This document shows, piece by piece, positions 62,455 through 64,000 of a stretch of DNA of 64,000 nt (its first letter is position 1; each line of letters begins with the position of its first letter). The position numbers were made by a program, and so were the translations under genes. Origin of the DNA: Alphaproteobacteria bacterium (GTDB taxonomy: Bacteria; Pseudomonadota; Alphaproteobacteria; Micropepsales; Micropepsaceae); contig JAFKEW010000064.1 in the NCBI GenBank assembly GCA_017308375.1, positions 1 through 64,000 of the forward strand, written 5' to 3'. The notes beneath the pieces are model-generated. The model worked only from the letters and a program-made list of their open reading frames with translations. It searched no databases and had not been told where the DNA came from.

Positions 62455-64000
62455 TCAGGCGCTGGCCATGACTTTCTCATAGGCCGCGCGGGCAGTGGCC
62501 TGTGCTGCGGCCAGCCGGGCAGTCAGTTGCCCAAAGTCCGGCGCCCCGCCGACGCGGGCCAGCAGGGTCTTCAGCCCCTCGGTCGCTATAGCGGGGTCGA
62601 GCACGCCGTCAATCGCAATGCGCAGGGTTTGCAGCAGCGCATTTTGCAGATGGGCGGCCGCAATCAGGCCTTCTGCATCCGCATTTGCCAGACTGCCGCT
62701 GCGGGCGAGATTTTCCAGTGCCGCGATTGTATTGGTGTGCAGGATTTCCGGCGTGCGGTGCGCATCGCGCAATTGCAACGTCTGGGCCGCAAACTCGATG
62801 TCGATCATGCCGCCGCGGGTATATTTCAGATCCCATGTATTGCGGCCGGGAAATTGCGCCGCCAGCTTCTCGCGCATCTCGCGTGCATCCCTGAACAGGA
62901 TTGCAGGATCGGATGGTTTGGTCAACGTGGCGTGGACGATCGCTTCAACCTTTTCCGCAAGTGCCGCGGGCGCACGAACGACGCGCGCGCGGGTCAACGC
63001 CAGATGTTCCCAGGTCCAGGAATCGTCGGCGTGATAGCGGCGGAAGGATTCCAGGCTGACGGCAACCGGCCCTTTGTTGCCGGTAGGGCGGAGCCGCATG
63101 TCGACATCGTAAAGCCCACCCTGCGCGGTGTGCGCCGTCAGCGCCGCAATGAACCTTTGCGCCAGACGCGCATAGTAAAGTGGAACCGCCAGCGCTTTTT
63201 CACCATCCGAAGCCTCCACATCGTCGGGCGCATCGTAGACGAAGACGAGATCGAGGTCGGAGCTTGCCGTCATTTCCCGCCCGCCAAGCTTGCCCATCGC
63301 AATGATGGCAAAGCTGCCGCCGGGAATACGGCCCGCACTTTGCGCCAGTTCATTTTCAACCGCGGGAAAAAGGCGCGACAACACGCAATCGGCGACATGG
63401 GTAAAAGCGGGCCCCGCCTCTTCCGCCGTGGCGGCGCCGTCGATCACCTGAACGCTGACGCGAAAATTCTGTTCGCGGGCAAAACGGCGGGTGAGATCAA
63501 GCGCATCCTCAAAATCCCGCGCACCGGCAAGCGTGCCGGACAACATTGAATCGAGCCGTTTGCGCGAGGGCAACTCGCCCATGAAGCCTGGATCGAGCAG
63601 CGCGTCGAGTGTGCCGGGCGAACCGGAGAGGACCATTGCCACGCGCGGGGTGGAGCCCGCGATTTCCGCAATCAGGTTGAGGAAATGCGGATTGGCAAGC
63701 AAAAGCGAAAAAAGCTGCACGCTGGACGGCAGGCGGCTCAAGAAACGATCGAATTGCGCGAAGGCGCCATCGGGATCGGCGGTCTTGCTCAATGCCTCCA
63801 GCAGGGCAGGCACCAATGCCGTTAGCCTTTCGCGCGCACGCTCACCGCGCACCGCGCGCACCCGGCCATGATGCCAGCCGCGAATAGCGGCGGAGACATG
63901 GGCGGGTTCGCGGAAACCCATGCCGGCGAGCGTTTCGAGCGTTTGCGGGTCTTCCTCCACCCCTGTGAACACCAGACTGCCGCTTTGGGCGGCGAGCGGG
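62455..64000 (-). CDS. glnE: Glutamine synthetase adenylyltransferase/deadenylase GlnE, C-terminal part (start outside window)
   Basis: The frame is open to the window edge on the minus strand, so about 515 C-terminal residues are seen. They include the nucleotidyltransferase signature AMGKLGGREMTASSDLDLVFVY, VDMRLRPTGNKGPVAVS and RARVVRAP, and the C-terminal helical regulatory region (KYTRGGMIDIEFAAQTLQLRD). This is the adenylylation half of GlnE, which modifies glutamine synthetase in response to PII and nitrogen status. Usual total length is near 950-1000 residues, so roughly half is missing. A 103-base gap follows before tRNA-Gly. Confidence 0.93.
   Translation of the reverse strand, partial: PLAAQSGSLVFTGVEEDPQTLETLAGMGFREPAHVSAAIRGWHHGRVRAVRGERARERLTALVPALLEALSKTADPDGAFAQFDRFLSRLPSSVQLFSLLLANPHFLNLIAEIAGSTPRVAMVLSGSPGTLDALLDPGFMGELPSRKRLDSMLSGTLAGARDFEDALDLTRRFAREQNFRVSVQVIDGAATAEEAGPAFTHVADCVLSRLFPAVENELAQSAGRIPGGSFAIIAMGKLGGREMTASSDLDLVFVYDAPDDVEASDGEKALAVPLYYARLAQRFIAALTAHTAQGGLYDVDMRLRPTGNKGPVAVSLESFRRYHADDSWTWEHLALTRARVVRAPAALAEKVEAIVHATLTKPSDPAILFRDAREMREKLAAQFPGRNTWDLKYTRGGMIDIEFAAQTLQLRDAHRTPEILHTNTIAALENLARSGSLANADAEGLIAAAHLQNALLQTLRIAIDGVLDPAIATEGLKTLLARVGGAPDFGQLTARLAAAQATARAAYEKVMASA

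Overview
The window is high-GC, gene-dense DNA from an alphaproteobacterium. The evidence is a near-complete hopanoid (hpn) operon of alphaproteobacterial type, a fused rhamnulose-1-phosphate aldolase/lactaldehyde dehydrogenase next to a DeoR regulator (a Rhizobium-like way to use L-rhamnose), large TonB-dependent receptors and heavy use of ATGA stop/start overlaps. I cannot fix the genus. No IS element, prophage, CRISPR array, rRNA or plasmid function was seen.

Layout. (1) 1-850: tail of an FMN reductase gene plus an OsmC-like gene. (2) 0.94-17.4 kb: an L-rhamnoside utilisation locus. It has an outer-membrane TonB receptor, a DeoR repressor with an esterase, a cytoplasmic GH78 rhamnosidase, RhaI, the fused RhaD/lactaldehyde dehydrogenase, an FMN L-lactate dehydrogenase, a Tat-exported M19 dipeptidase, a FGGY kinase and a GPH-type symporter. 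Together they would take rhamnosides through the outer and inner membranes, release rhamnose in the cytoplasm and carry it to DHAP and pyruvate. A near-identical 14-base motif lies in front of three transcription units and is my candidate DeoR operator. (3) 17.5-19.3 kb: a TauE-type permease and an SDR, then a 650-base gap holding a fossil of an acyl/malonyl-CoA ligase. (4) 19.9-41.2 kb: a second TonB receptor and a large CoA-thioester catabolic region: enoyl-CoA hydratase, an APH kinase/small protein/acyl-CoA dehydrogenase triplet like the levulinate LvaABC genes, a TetR regulator, a second APH kinase with a CoA ligase, PhyH, VOC and SnoaL-like proteins, a second acyl-CoA dehydrogenase, two LLM flavin enzymes (one frameshifted by a 19-bp tandem duplication), an amidohydrolase, a second CoA ligase and two SDRs. 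A tRNA-Ile2(CAU) sits near its end. (5) 41.2-46 kb: exported housekeeping proteins: SIMPL protein, M3 oligopeptidase, a frameshifted exported thioredoxin-like gene, MsrA and MsrB. (6) 46-62.1 kb: isoprenoid and hopanoid synthesis: IspA-type synthase, IspH, HpnH, HpnG, a VOC protein, Shc, HpnE, HpnD, HpnC, HpnB, HpnA, an unnamed di-iron protein, HpnK, HpnJ, HpnI. (7) 62.2-64 kb: tRNA-Gly(GCC) and the C-terminal part of GlnE.

The most interesting points are the di-iron protein embedded in the hopanoid operon, the LvaABC-like 4-hydroxyacyl-CoA module inside a larger unassigned catabolic cluster, the repeated candidate operators of the rhamnose locus, an M19 dipeptidase translationally coupled to rhamnose genes, a repeat element read in frame inside hpnK, and two frame-disrupted genes that are either fresh mutations or sequence errors. 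All functions are read from sequence only; no database search was run.
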